From Streptomyces griseorubiginosus (GTDB taxonomy: Bacteria; Actinomycetota; Actinomycetes; Streptomycetales; Streptomycetaceae), in the NCBI RefSeq assembly GCF_001514195.1, contig NZ_KQ948738.1, positions 1,469 to 65,468 of the forward strand: a stretch of 64,000 nucleotides of DNA. The letters run 5' to 3'. Position 1 is the stretch's first letter; the number at the start of each line of letters is the position of its first letter. The translations under genes were made by a program, and so were the position numbers. Shown piece after piece: positions 50,129-58,959 of the stretch. The notes under the pieces were generated by a model. The model ran no database searches. It was not told the DNA's origin and was given only the letters and a program-made list of their open reading frames with translations.

Positions 50129-50734
50129 GTGCGAGCGATCAGCGGACTCTGGCGGTGGCGGCACAACCCGCTGCGCCGCGGGACCGACCTGGCCGAGGCC
50201 TGGGTATGTCTCATGGCTCTGCTGCTGATCCTGGTGGTCGCCCCGGTGGCCGGCGCGTTCGTCGGCGGGGTGGCTCAGGGCGCGCTCCAGCGGGCGGTGC
50301 GGGAGCAGCGTGAGTCCCGGCAGCTGGTGACGGCGACGGTGATCCGCAAGCTGGACCGCTCCCCGCTCGACGCCGACCCGGAGACGGCCTCGGGGCGCGA
50401 TCTCAGAAGCCAGGTGCTGGCCGGCTGGACCGCGCCGGACGGCACCACCCACCAGGGCTCCGTCATGGCCGCCCTCCAGACCCCGCACCGCGGCGACCAC
50501 TTCGACATCTGGACGGACCATGACGGGCAGATAGCGGCCCGCCCGCTGGACGCGACGACCGCCACCACCCATGCCGTGCTCGCCGGCATCGGCGCGGCCC
50601 TGCTGGCGGCCGGGCTGATCGAGGGCGGGCGGCGGCTGGCCCTGTGGCGCATGGTCCGTCGCCGGTACGCCGACTGGGACCGGGCCTGGGACAGCGCGGG
50701 CCCGGACTGGGGCCGGACCGGCACCGGCAGTTGA
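50129..50734 (+). CDS. Rv1733c family membrane protein
   Basis: Membrane protein of 201 aa similar in layout to mycobacterial Rv1733c. One N-terminal helix (LMALLLILVVAPVAGAFVGG, about residues 25-45) and one C-terminal helix (about 145-170) flank an extracellular domain of about 100 residues with VTATVIRKLDR and VLAGWTAPDGTTHQGSV. Function unknown. Of two nearby GTGs I prefer 50129, which has AGGGGG 8 nt upstream; 50120 would sit on the RBS. A candidate PhoP-like repeat lies upstream. Confidence 0.78.
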   Translation: MRAISGLWRWRHNPLRRGTDLAEAWVCLMALLLILVVAPVAGAFVGGVAQGALQRAVREQRESRQLVTATVIRKLDRSPLDADPETASGRDLRSQVLAGWTAPDGTTHQGSVMAALQTPHRGDHFDIWTDHDGQIAARPLDATTATTHAVLAGIGAALLAAGLIEGGRRLALWRMVRRRYADWDRAWDSAGPDWGRTGTGS

Positions 50735-50845
50735 CGGCCTTACGGCTCTGGTCAACCCACCACCCGCGCGCACGCTACGGTGGACCGGCCGAACCTCTTC
50801 GGCAGCACAAACCCGCGTACTACGAGGTGGGGGCACAGCAACGCC

Positions 50846-53281
50846 ATGGCACAGGGCACGGTCCAGGTGACGCACACCGGTACATCGCGGTGGCGGCGCC
50901 GCACAGGTGAGTACGCGTCGCTCGCCGCCGCCCTGGAGGCCGCGGCCGAGGGCGACGTCCTCACCGTCGCCCCCGGCACCTACCGGGAGAACCTCGTGCT
51001 CCAGCGGGCGGTGACCCTGCGCGGCCCGGAGGGCTCGCCGGGATCCGTGCGCATCGCGCCCGTGGACGGCGTGCCGTTGACCGTACGTGCCTCGGCGGTC
51101 GTCCAGGACCTGCACGTGGAGGGCCAGGACGCCGCCGCGCCCGCGCTGCTCGTCGAGGAGGGCACCCCGGAACTCTCCGACATCAGGGTCGTCACCCGCT
51201 CCGCGGCCGGCATAGAGGTGCGCGGCGGTGCCCGGCCGACCGTGCGGCGCTGCACCGTCGACAACCCGGCGGGCATCGGCATCGCCGTGCTCGAGGGCGC
51301 GGGCGGGGTCTTCGAGGAGTGCGAGATCGTGGCGGCCGGCCAGTCCGGTGTCTCGGTGCGCGGCGGCGCCCACCCCCGTCTGGAGCGCTGCCGGGTGCAC
51401 CACACCTCGGGCGCGGGCCTGGCGGCGACCGGTGAGAACTCCGCGCTGGAGGCCGTGGGTTGTGAGGTCTACGAGGTCCGCGGCAGCGGGGTCCAGATCA
51501 CCGGCCGGGCCACCGCGCACCTCACCGACTGCGATGTGCACCGCACCACGGCCGACGGGGTCACCCTCGACACCGACGCGGTGCTGACCCTGGCCGACTG
51601 CCGTATCCACGACATCCCGGAGAACGCCGTCGATCTGCGCTCCCGCTCGGTCCTGACCCTGACCCGCACCACCGTCCGCCAGTTCGGGCGCAACGGCCTG
51701 TCGGTGTGGGACCCGGGCACCCGCGTGGACGCCAACCAGTGCGAGATCTTCGACAGCACCGGCGACTACCCGGCCGTCTGGGTCAGCGACGGCGCCACCG
51801 CGGTCCTGGACTCCTGCCGGGTGCACGACGTGCCGGACGCGCTGTTCGTCCTGGACCGCGGCTCGCGCGCGGACGTCGTCGACAGCGACATCTCCCAGGT
51901 CCGCAACACGGCCGTGTCCGTGAGCGACGGCGCCACCGCGCAGCTGGACGACTGCCGGATCCGGGACGCGGCCACCGGTGCCTGGTTCCGTGACCACGGC
52001 AGCGGCGGCACCCTCAACAACTGCACCGTGGACGGCACCCAGACCGGCGTGATCGTCACCAAGGGCGCCGACCCGACGATCGAGCGCTGCACCGTCGACT
52101 CCCCCGCTGAGGCCGGCTTCTACGTGTCGGCGGGCGGCCGCGGCAGCTTCCTCAACTGCCGGGTGACCGGCAGCGGCGGCTACGGCTTCCACGTGATAGA
52201 CGGCAGCCGCTCGACCCTGCGCAAGTGCCGTACGGAACGGTGCGCGCGCGGGGGTTACGAGTTCGCCGACGCCCCCGACGCGGCGGCCGGTTCGGGGCCC
52301 GTCGTCGAGGACTGCACGAGCGACGAGAGCGGCGGCCTCACGCCGCCCGCGGCCCGGGAGACCGCCGTACAGACCGAGTCCCGCTCCCCCGGGCTGCTCG
52401 GCGCGATCCCCGAGCAGCGGATCACCGAGCAGGAGCCGCCTGCCACTCCCGCGGAGCCGGAGAAGCCGGCGCGCGCCTCCAAGGCCGTCCTCGGTGAACT
52501 CGACGCGCTGGTGGGCCTGGACAGTGTCAAGCGTGAGGTGCGGGCGCTCACCGACATGATCGAGGTGGGCCGGCGCCGCCAGCAGGCGGGCCTGAAGGCA
52601 GCCTCCGTCAAGCGCCACCTGGTCTTCACGGGCTCTCCCGGCACCGGCAAGACGACGGTCGCCCGGCTCTACGGCGAGATCCTCGCCTCCCTCGGGGTCC
52701 TGGAGAAGGGCCACCTGGTCGAGGTGTCCCGCGTCGACCTGGTGGGCGAGCACATCGGCTCCACCGCGATCCGCACCCAGGAGGCCTTCGACCGGGCACG
52801 CGGCGGAGTCCTGTTCATCGACGAGGCGTACGCGCTGTCGCCGGAGGACTCGGGCCGGGACTTCGGCAAGGAGGCCATCGACACGCTGGTGAAGCTGATG
52901 GAGGACCACCGCGACGCGGTCGTGGTGATCGTCGCCGGCTACACCGCCGAGATGGAGCGGTTCCTGTCGGTCAACCCGGGTGTGGCGTCCCGGTTCTCAC
53001 GGACCATCACCTTCAGCGACTACGACCCGGACGAACTGCTCAGCATCGTGGAGCAGCAGGCCGAGGAGCATGAGTACCGGCTGGCGCCGGGCGCCCCCGA
53101 GGCGCTGCTGAAGTACTTCACGGTCATGCCCAAGGGGCCCGCGTTCGGCAACGGCCGTACCGCGCGGCAGACGTTCGAGGCGATGGTGGAGCGGCACGCG
53201 AGCCGGGTCGCGCAGGTCGCCGACCCGACCACGGACGACCTGACGCTGCTCTACGCCGAGGATCTGCCCGGCTCGTCCTGA
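50846..53281 (+). CDS. Right-handed beta-helix / CbbX-type AAA+ ATPase fusion
   Basis: Large cytoplasmic protein of 811 aa. Residues of about 30-480 form a pectate-lyase-like parallel beta-helix made of short repeats with recurring GVSV, CRV/CEI and HDVP turns. An Ala/Pro/Glu-rich linker of about 60 residues follows. The AAA+ domain of the CbbX/EccA type has Walker A GSPGTGKTT at 596-604, Walker B VLFIDEAYAL near 655, and SRFSRT and R-finger segments after. No signal peptide is present. The ATG at 50846 follows GAGGTGGGG at some distance. Its 3' end has serial stop codons and overlaps the convergent hydrolase gene by 31 bp. Function unknown. Confidence 0.87.
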   Translation: MAQGTVQVTHTGTSRWRRRTGEYASLAAALEAAAEGDVLTVAPGTYRENLVLQRAVTLRGPEGSPGSVRIAPVDGVPLTVRASAVVQDLHVEGQDAAAPALLVEEGTPELSDIRVVTRSAAGIEVRGGARPTVRRCTVDNPAGIGIAVLEGAGGVFEECEIVAAGQSGVSVRGGAHPRLERCRVHHTSGAGLAATGENSALEAVGCEVYEVRGSGVQITGRATAHLTDCDVHRTTADGVTLDTDAVLTLADCRIHDIPENAVDLRSRSVLTLTRTTVRQFGRNGLSVWDPGTRVDANQCEIFDSTGDYPAVWVSDGATAVLDSCRVHDVPDALFVLDRGSRADVVDSDISQVRNTAVSVSDGATAQLDDCRIRDAATGAWFRDHGSGGTLNNCTVDGTQTGVIVTKGADPTIERCTVDSPAEAGFYVSAGGRGSFLNCRVTGSGGYGFHVIDGSRSTLRKCRTERCARGGYEFADAPDAAAGSGPVVEDCTSDESGGLTPPAARETAVQTESRSPGLLGAIPEQRITEQEPPATPAEPEKPARASKAVLGELDALVGLDSVKREVRALTDMIEVGRRRQQAGLKAASVKRHLVFTGSPGTGKTTVARLYGEILASLGVLEKGHLVEVSRVDLVGEHIGSTAIRTQEAFDRARGGVLFIDEAYALSPEDSGRDFGKEAIDTLVKLMEDHRDAVVVIVAGYTAEMERFLSVNPGVASRFSRTITFSDYDPDELLSIVEQQAEEHEYRLAPGAPEALLKYFTVMPKGPAFGNGRTARQTFEAMVERHASRVAQVADPTTDDLTLLYAEDLPGSS

Positions 53282-55707
53282 GCCGGCGGACCGGGTTCGT
53301 CCTGAACCCTCGGGCTCGGCTCGTCCTGAACCCGGGGGCCCGGTTCGTCCTGAACCCGCGGGCTCGGCTCCTCCTGAGCCCGCGGACCGCGCTCGTCCTG
53401 AACCCGCGGGCTCGGCAGGTCCGGCTGGAGTCGGCCCAGCAGTTTCGCGCGTTCCTCGGCGAAGGCGGGGTCGGCCTGGTAGTCGGAGTGGCCGAGGATG
53501 GGCGCGGGCAGCGGGTGCAGATCGGTGCGGCCGTAGACCAGGGGGTCCCTGAGGGGCTCGCGGTCCACCTCGGGGCCGCAGTCGCCGGGCAGCCGGACCG
53601 GGCCGCCGATGGGGTCGGTGAGCCGGTGGAGGTTGCGCCAGCAGTCCACGTCGTGGTGCAGGGCGGTGAGGGCGGCCGGGCCGAAGTGGGCCGGGAACCA
53701 GCGGCCGTAGAGGCGCTCGAGCGGGGAGCCGTAGGTCAGCAGGGCGACCCGCGCGCGGACCGACGGCTCCAACTGCCAGGCCGCGGCGGCGGCGAGGACG
53801 CTGCCCTGGGAGTGGCCCGAGATGACGAGTCGGCCGCGGGTGGTGCGGGTCCAGGTCGCGATGCGCCAGGTCAGGTCGGGCACCGCACGCTCGGCGTAGC
53901 AGGGCGGGGCGAAGGGGTGGGCGGCCCGCGGCCAGAAGGTGCCGACATCCCAGAGGATGCCGATGGTGCGGCGGGCGGAGGGGTCCTTGTAGGCGCGTCG
54001 GCCCCAGGTGACGAACAGCAGGAAGCCGAGGCCGATCAGCCAGGATCCCAGAGCCTGTGCGGTCTCGGCGGCGCTCTCGACGAAGGCGTACGCCCCCTCG
54101 GCGGCCTTGGCCGGGGTCCTGCGGGTGGTCAGGGCGCCCACGAGCGCTCCGGCGCCGAGGAGAAGGGTGCTGGCGGCCGTCACGCCGAGCAGGCGCGGCC
54201 CCCGGTCCGTCAGGGCCGCCATCGCGCGGGTCCTGGCGATGCGGCGGGTGCGTGTCGCGTCCTTCGGCTCGCCCGTGTACTCGCTCTCCACGGTGGCCAG
54301 TTGGGCCCGGCTCGATCGCCAGGTCCGCCGGGCCAGCCAGGCCAGGTGCCCCAGGAGCACGAGCAGGACCAGCGGGATCACGGACGCCTGCCAGGTCAGC
54401 AGGACCGGTGGGCCGGGGATGGTGGCGCCGGTGCCGTCCAGCCAGTCCGCGACGCGCTGCGAGACGCCGCCGGACATGACACCGCCCAGGGCGCAGGCCA
54501 GCATCGCGACGGCGGGTCCGGCCAGGCCCCGCATCGCGGCGCGCGGATCGGGGTGCGTGCGGTACAGCAGGTGGGCGACGACGGCCAGCGCGATGACCAG
54601 GAGGCCCTGGACGAGGGTGATGCCTCCGAAGGTGGCGTCCCCGGACAGCCGGCCCTGCGACTGCCATTCCGGCCGCTCCCAGCCGGCGTACACCGCGGCG
54701 AGGGCGAGCAGGACGAGAGCGGTCAGCGGCAGGCGTCGTACTAGCTGCTCGTCGAGCTGCCGGTCCAGGTGCCGCTCGCTGCGGCCGCGGCGGCACACCA
54801 CCCACACGACCGCCCCGCCGCCGGCGACGAGGCTCAGCTGAAGGAGCCGGCCGAGGGTGTCCAGCGGTGCGGGGCCGCCCGGCGCGCGGTCGAAGCGGGC
54901 GGCCGTCGAGCTGACCGCGGCGGCGATCGTCAGGAGGCCGGCCGCGGTGTGCGCGGCGCGCAGCCGGGCGACCAGGCGGCGGCCGTACCAGAAGCCGGGC
55001 CGACCCAGCGCGGTCCGGCCGTCGTCCTCCTCGGCCTCGCCCTCGTGGGACAGCGGTTGCTGGGACTCGTAGGCGCTCCAGGTGCGGTGGGACAGGTACC
55101 AGAGGAGGCCGGTGAGGGTGGCCGGGACGAGGGCGGCCAGGGCGAGGCGGCGGCCGGGCCTGCTCCACCAGCCGTCGTCGGACACGCCGGGTGACAGGAA
55201 GCCGAGCCAGGAGTGGGAGTCGGCGCACGCGCGTGTGCCCGCGCACTGCCAGGCGGCGAGGTCGAGGGCGACCTCGCAGGCGGCGGCGACCAGCAGCACG
55301 GTCAGGGTCAGACCGGCGAGTCGCACCAGCAGGCCGTACAATCGCACGGTCCTTTTCCTGTGCCGCGCGGTGGGGCGCATCCAGTGGGCAAGGTTGACGA
55401 CCATGAACGGCAGCAACAGCAGCCACAGGGCGCGGGTGCCGTTGCCGGAGGTGAGGTTGCACCAGACGTACGCCTCGGGGACCGGGCCGGGGCGGCCGGA
55501 TCCTGGCCTGCTCTCGGCGTCGACGTCGTCGGCGCGCCGGAACACGGCCGCGACGTCGTCCCCGGTGATCCGCACCGTGCGCGGGTCGTCGAGCATCTTG
55601 TCCGGCGTGGTGCCGCCCACTCCGTGGACCAGGAGTTCCAGGGCGGTGCCGGAGTCCTCGGGCCGGACGGCCGAGCCGTCGGTGCCCTTGATCGGGACAC
55701 GTTCCAC
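53251..55707 (-). CDS. Polytopic membrane hydrolase with split HG and GHSQG motifs
   Basis: A protein of 818 aa with an alpha/beta-hydrolase signature in two parts. LVHGVGG (about 27-33) resembles an oxyanion HG loop; SGHSQGS, nucleophile Ser633, is the GxSxG elbow. Between them are about 11 predicted helices. After Ser633 are candidate His and Asp (PAHFGPAALTALHHDVD). The C-terminal tail of about 50 residues is octapeptide repeats (PSPRVQDE, PGPRVQDE and similar), encoded by a 24-bp tandem repeat. The GTG at 55707 has GGGGGAA 9 nt upstream; the GTG three codons earlier is too close to it. Substrate unknown. Confidence 0.75.
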   Translation of the reverse strand: MERVPIKGTDGSAVRPEDSGTALELLVHGVGGTTPDKMLDDPRTVRITGDDVAAVFRRADDVDAESRPGSGRPGPVPEAYVWCNLTSGNGTRALWLLLLPFMVVNLAHWMRPTARHRKRTVRLYGLLVRLAGLTLTVLLVAAACEVALDLAAWQCAGTRACADSHSWLGFLSPGVSDDGWWSRPGRRLALAALVPATLTGLLWYLSHRTWSAYESQQPLSHEGEAEEDDGRTALGRPGFWYGRRLVARLRAAHTAAGLLTIAAAVSSTAARFDRAPGGPAPLDTLGRLLQLSLVAGGGAVVWVVCRRGRSERHLDRQLDEQLVRRLPLTALVLLALAAVYAGWERPEWQSQGRLSGDATFGGITLVQGLLVIALAVVAHLLYRTHPDPRAAMRGLAGPAVAMLACALGGVMSGGVSQRVADWLDGTGATIPGPPVLLTWQASVIPLVLLVLLGHLAWLARRTWRSSRAQLATVESEYTGEPKDATRTRRIARTRAMAALTDRGPRLLGVTAASTLLLGAGALVGALTTRRTPAKAAEGAYAFVESAAETAQALGSWLIGLGFLLFVTWGRRAYKDPSARRTIGILWDVGTFWPRAAHPFAPPCYAERAVPDLTWRIATWTRTTRGRLVISGHSQGSVLAAAAAWQLEPSVRARVALLTYGSPLERLYGRWFPAHFGPAALTALHHDVDCWRNLHRLTDPIGGPVRLPGDCGPEVDREPLRDPLVYGRTDLHPLPAPILGHSDYQADPAFAEERAKLLGRLQPDLPSPRVQDERGPRAQEEPSPRVQDEPGPRVQDEPSPRVQDEPGPPAQDEPGRSSA
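53270..53413. repeat. 24-bp x 6 tandem repeat across two convergent gene ends
   Basis: Six 24-bp units start at 53270, each with TCCTGA. The first is the AAA+ gene's own end and stop. On the plus strand each unit carries an in-frame TGA for the AAA+ gene; on the minus strand the same units encode octapeptide repeats at the hydrolase C-terminus. Confidence 0.92.
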
Positions 55708-55997
55708 TGTTCGCACTTCCCCCGTGACGCGCCGTCGGCATCTGTCCGTGCGGGCACAAGGATCGCCGCCGGTCGCGTTTCGTACACCCCTCGTCACGGA
55801 ATCTCCCCGATCCGGGTGACAGCGTGGCCCTTCGTGTACACCCGGTGACCCGCGCGCGACGGGTCGGTCGGTGGCGCTGTCGCCGGGGGGCCGTGCGAGT
55901 ATGGGACGTCCGCGCACCGGGGGACGGGCAGAATGTCCTAGTCGGAGTGGGTGTGCAGGGCATGTCGGAGGCCCCAGGCGAAAGGACCGGAGCGTAC

Positions 55998-56837
55998 GTG
56001 AGTGAGAATCAGAACCTCCTCGCGGAGCAGCGGCGCTCCCTGATCCTGGACGAGGTCCGGCGCCGCGGCGGGGTGCGCGTCAACGAGCTGACGCGGAAGC
56101 TCGGCGTGTCGGACATGACGGTGCGGCGCGATCTCGACGCTCTGGCCCGCCAGGGTGTGCTCGAGAAGGTGCACGGCGGCGCGGTTCCGGTGGTCGAGGC
56201 GAGCACGCACGAGCCGGGGTTCGAGGCGAAGTCGGGTCTGGAGCTGACCGCGAAGGAGGACATCGCACGGTCCGCCGCGGAGCTGGTCGCGCCGGGTACG
56301 GCCATCGCGCTGTCGGGCGGTACGACGACGTACGCGCTGGCCCACCATCTGCTGGACGTGCCGGACCTGACCGTCGTGACCAACTCGGTGCGGGTGGCCG
56401 ACGTGTTCCACGCGGCGCAGCGGACCACGGGGCCCCGGCAGGGGGCGGCGACCGTGGTGCTGACCGGTGGCGTGCGCACGCCGTCGGACTCGCTGGTGGG
56501 GCCGGTGGCCGACCAGGCGATCGGGGCGCTCCACTTCGACGTGCTCTTCCTCGGGGTGCACGGGATATCGGTCGAGGCCGGCCTGTCGACGCCGAACCTC
56601 GCGGAGGCCGAGACCAACCGCCGGCTGGTGCAGTCGGCACGGCGGGTCGTGGTGGTGGCCGACCACACCAAGTGGGGCACCGTGGGCCTGAGTTCGTTCG
56701 CCTCGCTGGAGCAGGTCGACACGCTGGTGACGGACGCGGGGCTGCCGCGTGCGGCGCGGGCGGAGATCTCGGAGCATCTGCGGCGGCTGGTGGTGGCCGG
56801 GGATTCCGGTGAGTCCGTTGCCGCTGAAGACAGTTGA
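55998..56837 (+). CDS. DeoR family transcriptional regulator
   Basis: Repressor of 279 aa. The HTH is at about 20-55 (VRVNELTRKLGVSDMTVRRD, then LARQGVLEKVHGGAVP). The effector domain is the DeoRC sugar-phosphate sensor: SGGTTTYALA, DVLFLGVHGIS and LVVVADHTKW-like VVVVADHTKWG. The GTG at 55998 is preceded by GGAG; an ATG 12 codons upstream (55962) is an alternative. The target genes are not obvious; neither the hydrolase nor SRPBCC gene looks like a sugar-phosphate gene. Confidence 0.88.
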   Translation: MSENQNLLAEQRRSLILDEVRRRGGVRVNELTRKLGVSDMTVRRDLDALARQGVLEKVHGGAVPVVEASTHEPGFEAKSGLELTAKEDIARSAAELVAPGTAIALSGGTTTYALAHHLLDVPDLTVVTNSVRVADVFHAAQRTTGPRQGAATVVLTGGVRTPSDSLVGPVADQAIGALHFDVLFLGVHGISVEAGLSTPNLAEAETNRRLVQSARRVVVVADHTKWGTVGLSSFASLEQVDTLVTDAGLPRAARAEISEHLRRLVVAGDSGESVAAEDS

Positions 56838-56887
56838 CTGAGCGTCAGCTAGGGTGACACCTCCTGACACCACGGGAGGGTGTGTCC

Positions 56888-57358
56888 ATGGCTCACCAAC
56901 TGCGCGAGGTGGGGCTCGACTTCATCGAGACCGCGCCGGTACGCATGGTGTTCGTGCAGGAGATGTCGGCGCCGCCCGAGGCGGTCTACCAGGCCCTCGC
57001 CGAGGACGTCCCCGGGTGGGAGGAGTGGTTCGCCGCGGTGACCCTCGCCCGCTCCACGGGGGACGGCTCGACCCGCGAGATCCACCTCAAGGGCGGCGGA
57101 CGCTTCCAGGAGACGGTCATCGCGGCGAAGGGGCCTGAGGTGTACGCCTACCGCGTCGACGTCGCCAACGCGCCGGGCGCCCGTGCCATAGCCGAGGAAT
57201 GGCGTCTGACTCCGTCGGGGGCGGGCACCCAGGTGCGCTGGACGTTCGCCGTGGACGGCACGAGGGCGTTCCGGATGGTCGCGAAGCTCGGACGCGCCGG
57301 ACTCGGCCGGGCCTTCCGGGACGCGGTCAGGACACTGGACCGACGGCTCGCGCGCTAG
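56888..57358 (+). CDS. SRPBCC family protein
   Basis: Hydrophobic-ligand-binding START-like protein of 156 aa, cytoplasmic. The fold is shown by VFVQEMSAPPEAVYQALAED at the start, the strand-rich centre EIHLKGGGRFQETV, VDVANAPGARAIAEEWRLTPSG and the long C-terminal helix FRDAVRTLDRRLAR. Ligand unknown. The ATG at 56888 has GGGAGG 8-13 nt upstream. A GTG two codons earlier is less likely. It is 50 bp after the DeoR gene and could be co-transcribed. Confidence 0.82.
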   Translation: MAHQLREVGLDFIETAPVRMVFVQEMSAPPEAVYQALAEDVPGWEEWFAAVTLARSTGDGSTREIHLKGGGRFQETVIAAKGPEVYAYRVDVANAPGARAIAEEWRLTPSGAGTQVRWTFAVDGTRAFRMVAKLGRAGLGRAFRDAVRTLDRRLAR

Positions 57359-57533
57359 GACCTGCGTCGCGCGGATGAGGCATACAGCAACGGCCGCTGC
57401 CGCGTGATCCCTGCGGCGCCGGACATCCGGCACGCCACCCCACTCGCCATGACCAACGCGGCTACACCTTTCTTCGCCCTGCCACCGCTGCAGCCCTGAC
57501 TATCTGGCTCCGCACGTGATCGCCCGTCCAGAC

Positions 57534-58499
57534 CTAGTCCTGCGGAGCAGGTACCGGAGCAGGTACCAGGGTGTGCAGCTCACCGGATGCCACCTCCAAG
57601 ACCGCTTTTCCGGAGATCCGACGTCCGCGAAGTGCTTCGGCCGCCTCGTCGAAGCGGTCCCAGGATCCTTGCCAGCCGATCTCGACGGTAAGGGCCCCCT
57701 CAGCGGCCAGCTCGGCGAGAATCGCCAGGTCCGCGCCGACATCGCCCTCGATGACGAAGGACGTCAGCGACTTGGCCGGGCCGACGGTCGCATACGGCGG
57801 AAAGACCGCCGACTCCCCGGATGTCCAGCCGACGCTCTGCACGCTGCCCCCGGGGGCGAGCAGGTTCCATGCCGCGACCAGTTGGGGGCCGCCGACGCTG
57901 TCGATGACCACGTCGACCGGTCGCTGGATTCCCTCCAGCCCGATCAGCACCTCGTCGGCGCCGGTCTCGGCCAGCCCCTCCCCGCGGGCGGCCGAGCCCA
58001 CGGACGCGATCACGTGAGCACCGGCCCGCGCCGCCAGCTGGACGGCGAACCGGCCGACCCCGCCGGCAGCCCCGGTGACCAACACCCTCTTGTCCGGGCC
58101 GAGTCCGGCGGCCCTCAGCGAGCGCAGTGCCGCCACTCCGGCAACCGGCAGGGCCACCGCCCTCGCCGGGTCCAAGCCCTTCGGCACCTCGGCAAGCGCA
58201 CCCACGTCGATCGCGACGCGCTCGGCGAACGCCCCCGCGGTCAGCGCCACCACCTGGGTGCCCATCGCCGGGCCGGTCCCGTCCGCTGCGGCCTGAATCA
58301 CCACTCCGGCGGCGTCCGAACCGAGCACCGAACCCACAGGTACCCGCCCGGAGCGGGCGTCGTTGAGGTCGCCGTAGTTCAACGACGCGTGGGAGACGTC
58401 CACCAGGACCTGGCCCGGACCGGGTACGGGGTCGGAAACCTCGGTGAGGCGGACCGCCGCGGATGCCGACGGATCGACGACGAGAGCACGAACAGACAT
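57534..58499 (-). CDS. Quinone oxidoreductase-like zinc-independent alcohol dehydrogenase
   Basis: MDR superfamily oxidoreductase of 321 aa. The N-terminal GroES-like domain has VLVDVSHASLNYGD (the QOR-type start) and the Rossmann motif is VTGAAGGVGRFAVQ (about 143-156). The zinc ligands of classical ADHs are absent, so quinone- or enoyl-type reduction with NADPH is likely. The ATG is at 58499. It is divergent from a broken HxlR regulator gene, its probable former repressor. Its C-terminus has a duplicated PVPAP (12-bp repeat GGAGCAGGTACC at 57546-57569). Confidence 0.87.
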   Translation of the reverse strand: MSVRALVVDPSASAAVRLTEVSDPVPGPGQVLVDVSHASLNYGDLNDARSGRVPVGSVLGSDAAGVVIQAAADGTGPAMGTQVVALTAGAFAERVAIDVGALAEVPKGLDPARAVALPVAGVAALRSLRAAGLGPDKRVLVTGAAGGVGRFAVQLAARAGAHVIASVGSAARGEGLAETGADEVLIGLEGIQRPVDVVIDSVGGPQLVAAWNLLAPGGSVQSVGWTSGESAVFPPYATVGPAKSLTSFVIEGDVGADLAILAELAAEGALTVEIGWQGSWDRFDEAAEALRGRRISGKAVLEVASGELHTLVPAPVPAPQD

Positions 58500-58576
58500 C
58501 TGTTCCCCCTTGGTTCACCATCTGTAACAGCAGTCATCATCGATAACCTTGCTGCTCAGCGAAAGGAGGCACTTTC

Positions 58577-58911
58577 ATGTCACGCAGTCACACCCGTGTT
58601 ACCGACGCACTGAGGGACGAAGCCTGCTGCTCCACTTGCCCGCCACGCGGTCGAGCACCTCAGTGACGGGTGGCATCAGCCGACGGATGCTCACCCTCAA
58701 CCTGCGCAGGCTAGAGCGAGACGGACTGCTCGTTCGCACCGTTTATCCGACCGTGCCGCCCAAGGTCGAGTACAGCCTCACGCCCATGGCCCAGGAGCTC
58801 CACGCTTCGCTGACCGGTCTGGTGGGCTGGGCCGAGCGGCATCGGGCCGCCATCACCGAGGCCCGCGCCGCCTACGACACTCTGACGAAGCAGGAACCCG
58901 ACGCTGACTGA
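58577..58911 (+). pseudogene. HxlR family regulator, internal deletion with frameshift
   Basis: The 5' end has a strong GAAAGGAGG and ATG at 58577 (MSRSHTRVTDALRDEACC), but that frame stops at 58664. The wing and C-terminal part of an HxlR protein continues in another frame: GGISRRMLTLNLRRLERDGL and KVEYSLTPMAQELHASL to 58911. The recognition-helix region (normally G-KWT to the RFSEL segment) is shortened and degenerate. An alternative is a TTG start at 58549 giving 120 aa in the second frame, but it lacks an RBS and the HTH core. It is divergent from the oxidoreductase gene. Confidence 0.72.
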
Positions 58912-58959
58912 ACGGGCACGAAACGCCGGGACAGGTACTAGCGGCGCGGCCGGTGGGGT

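Noticed and set aside
50102..52909. Minus-strand frame of 935 codons opposite the AAA+ gene
   Set aside because: The plus strand encodes Walker A and B motifs and a beta-helix; this frame has low-complexity composition only.
52997..55963. Alternative minus-strand frame of 988 codons at the hydrolase locus
   Set aside because: It overlaps the frame with GHSQG and membrane helices but is Arg/Pro/Gly-rich without helices or motifs.
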